From contig CBDCZY010000002.1 in the NCBI GenBank assembly GCA_965224745.1, positions 1,116,001-1,180,000 on the forward strand: a stretch of DNA of 64,000 bases. Direction: 5' to 3'. A program made the position numbers and the translations under genes. The notes below the pieces were generated by a model. It searched no databases and was not told the DNA's origin. It saw only the letters and a program-made list of their open reading frames with translations. Positions within the stretch are counted from its first letter, which is position 1. Each line of letters opens with the position of its first letter. Origin of the DNA: CBDCZY01 sp965224745 (GTDB lineage Bacteria > Pseudomonadota > Gammaproteobacteria > Methylococcales > Methylomonadaceae). Shown in pieces: positions 63,153 through 64,000 of the stretch.

Positions 63153-64000
63153 ATGAACTTTCAGCAACTCATTACGGCGCTTTTGGCACGAAAAAAAATC
63201 GCACTGTTAACCTTGGTTATTACAGTCATGACTACATTAGTGCTAAGTCTTTTGCTGTCAAAAAAATATGAAGCGAGTATCTCCCTGGTGATTGATCAAC
63301 TTGCGGTTGACCCAGTTACTGGAACGAGTATGCCCGTTCAACTCATACCAGGTTTCATGGCTACACAATTAGATGTGATTGCGAGTCACAATGTCTCAAA
63401 AAAAGTCGTGAATAACCTTCATTTATCACAATCTGAGAAATGGCGAGAAGATTTTGCGAAAACAAAGTTCGACGGGGATATTGAGGATTGGATTGCCGAT
63501 GAACTGTTAGAGGATGTCGATGTAAAATTAACGAAAGAGAGCAGCATCATCAATATTAGCTATATGACAGATAATGCTGGATTATCAGCCGAAGTTGCCA
63601 ATGCTTTTGCTGAAGCCTATATTCAGACTTCCATTGAGTTAAGAGCTCAACCAGCTAAGCAACGTTCAATCTGGCTGGACAATCAAATTGTTAACTCTCG
63701 AAAACGCTTAGAAAAAGCGAGAAGCATCTTGTCTGAATTTCAACAAACTCACGGCATTGTAGCGTTAGATGGAAAGCTTGATTTAGAGCAAGCTCAGCTG
63801 GTAAGCTTATCCGAAAAGCTGTTAGACAGCCAAGCACAAACTAACGAATTGCAATCCAGAAAAGAACAGCTTAAAGAAAAAATACAGCAAGGTGGCCTGA
63901 ATGACTCGATGCAAGAAGTCATCAAAAGCTCTTTAATCCAAGGACTAAAATCTGACTTGGCGCGATCTGAAGCTAAATTTGCAGAATTATCCAATCGAGT
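63153..64000 (+). CDS. epsF: Chain-length determinant protein (EpsF/Wzz type), partial
   Basis: 282 codons are in the window; the C-terminus is outside. ALLARKKIALLTLVITVMTT then the LLLSKKYEASISLVIDQLAV segment gives the first helix and the Wzz start. VIASHNVSKKVVNNLHL and the long charged helix (LDLEQAQLVSLSEKLLDSQA) are typical of chain-length determinants (polysaccharide co-polymerases). It lies 178 bases after the export gene on the same strand. Confidence 0.9.
   Translation, partial: MNFQQLITALLARKKIALLTLVITVMTTLVLSLLLSKKYEASISLVIDQLAVDPVTGTSMPVQLIPGFMATQLDVIASHNVSKKVVNNLHLSQSEKWREDFAKTKFDGDIEDWIADELLEDVDVKLTKESSIINISYMTDNAGLSAEVANAFAEAYIQTSIELRAQPAKQRSIWLDNQIVNSRKRLEKARSILSEFQQTHGIVALDGKLDLEQAQLVSLSEKLLDSQAQTNELQSRKEQLKEKIQQGGLNDSMQEVIKSSLIQGLKSDLARSEAKFAELSNR

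Noticed and set aside
1..64000. tRNA, rRNA and CRISPR arrays
   Set aside because: I looked for conserved tRNA arm and TPsiC-loop words, rRNA-like stretches and regularly spaced short repeats; none were found by eye. A covariance-model scan would be needed to be sure.

Overview
The window is a chromosomal segment of a low-GC, aerobic, type I (gammaproteobacterial) methanotroph of the Methylococcales. The decisive evidence is a complete pmoCAB operon for particulate methane monooxygenase on the minus strand (about 32.5-35.5 kb) with the known metal-ligand residues of PmoB and PmoC in place. AT-rich, gammaproteobacterial housekeeping genes (rph-rdgB-hemW-pyrE, cca, yajQ, ampD, ycgL, ygiQ, tpm) fit this. 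A marine or sediment Methylobacter/Methyloprofundus-like organism is an inference; no rRNA or tRNA gene is visible to fix the species.

Layout. 0.3-4.2 kb: a GH17-GT2 fusion glucan synthase followed by an OpgC-like acyltransferase. 4.2-11.6 kb: YgiQ, a spermidine-synthase-like protein, a sulfotransferase, an insertion sequence, then a DHH phosphoesterase and APS kinase (CysC), which together look like a sulfation module. 11.9-19.6 kb: small accessory genes (rhodanese/EF-hand fusion, Cys-rich Crp/Fnr regulator, FMN-barrel protein, ABM plus cupin pair, YcgL, CPBP protease, PilZ). 20.0-25.1 kb: 6-phosphogluconolactonase, an orphan E1 alpha/beta pair, PyrD and ThiO. 25.5-30.5 kb: an outer-membrane beta-barrel protein, cold-shock protein, a four-gene DUF1538-DUF1538-PII-CBS operon, and a fatty acid hydroxylase. 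31.2-32.2 kb: a recent IS1-family insertion and a MITE lying downstream of pmoCAB.

36.4-47.2 kb is mostly housekeeping: rph-rdgB-hemW-pyrE, a bacterial dynamin-like GTPase, a TauE/SafE permease, cca, yajQ, alkaline phosphatase and tpm. 47.2-49 kb is a graveyard holding a broken SIR2-like gene, a truncated vapC, a 156-bp palindromic MITE, an intact MazEF-type toxin-antitoxin pair and a REP-like hairpin. 50.8-58.2 kb is a long minus-strand respiratory/sulfur cluster: a persulfide dioxygenase-rhodanese fusion behind a good sigma-54 promoter with inverted-repeat upstream sites, a 55-aa protein, SulP transporter, cytochrome bd oxidase (CydP-CydA-CydB-CydX) and PsiE. 59.2-61.4 kb has an unknown membrane protein, an ISAs1 transposase remnant split by the second MITE copy, and ampD. 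The window ends inside an exopolysaccharide export operon (EpsE/Wza-like and EpsF/Wzz-like).

The most useful points for follow-up are: the sigma-54 plus operator arrangement in front of the persulfide dioxygenase; the DUF1538-PII-CBS operon; the two MITE copies with exact 5-bp target duplications; the fresh IS1 element with an A8 frameshift; and the 12-bp stem-loop between pmoC and pmoA. I did not find an unmistakably new multi-gene system; the candidates are ranked in the findings.
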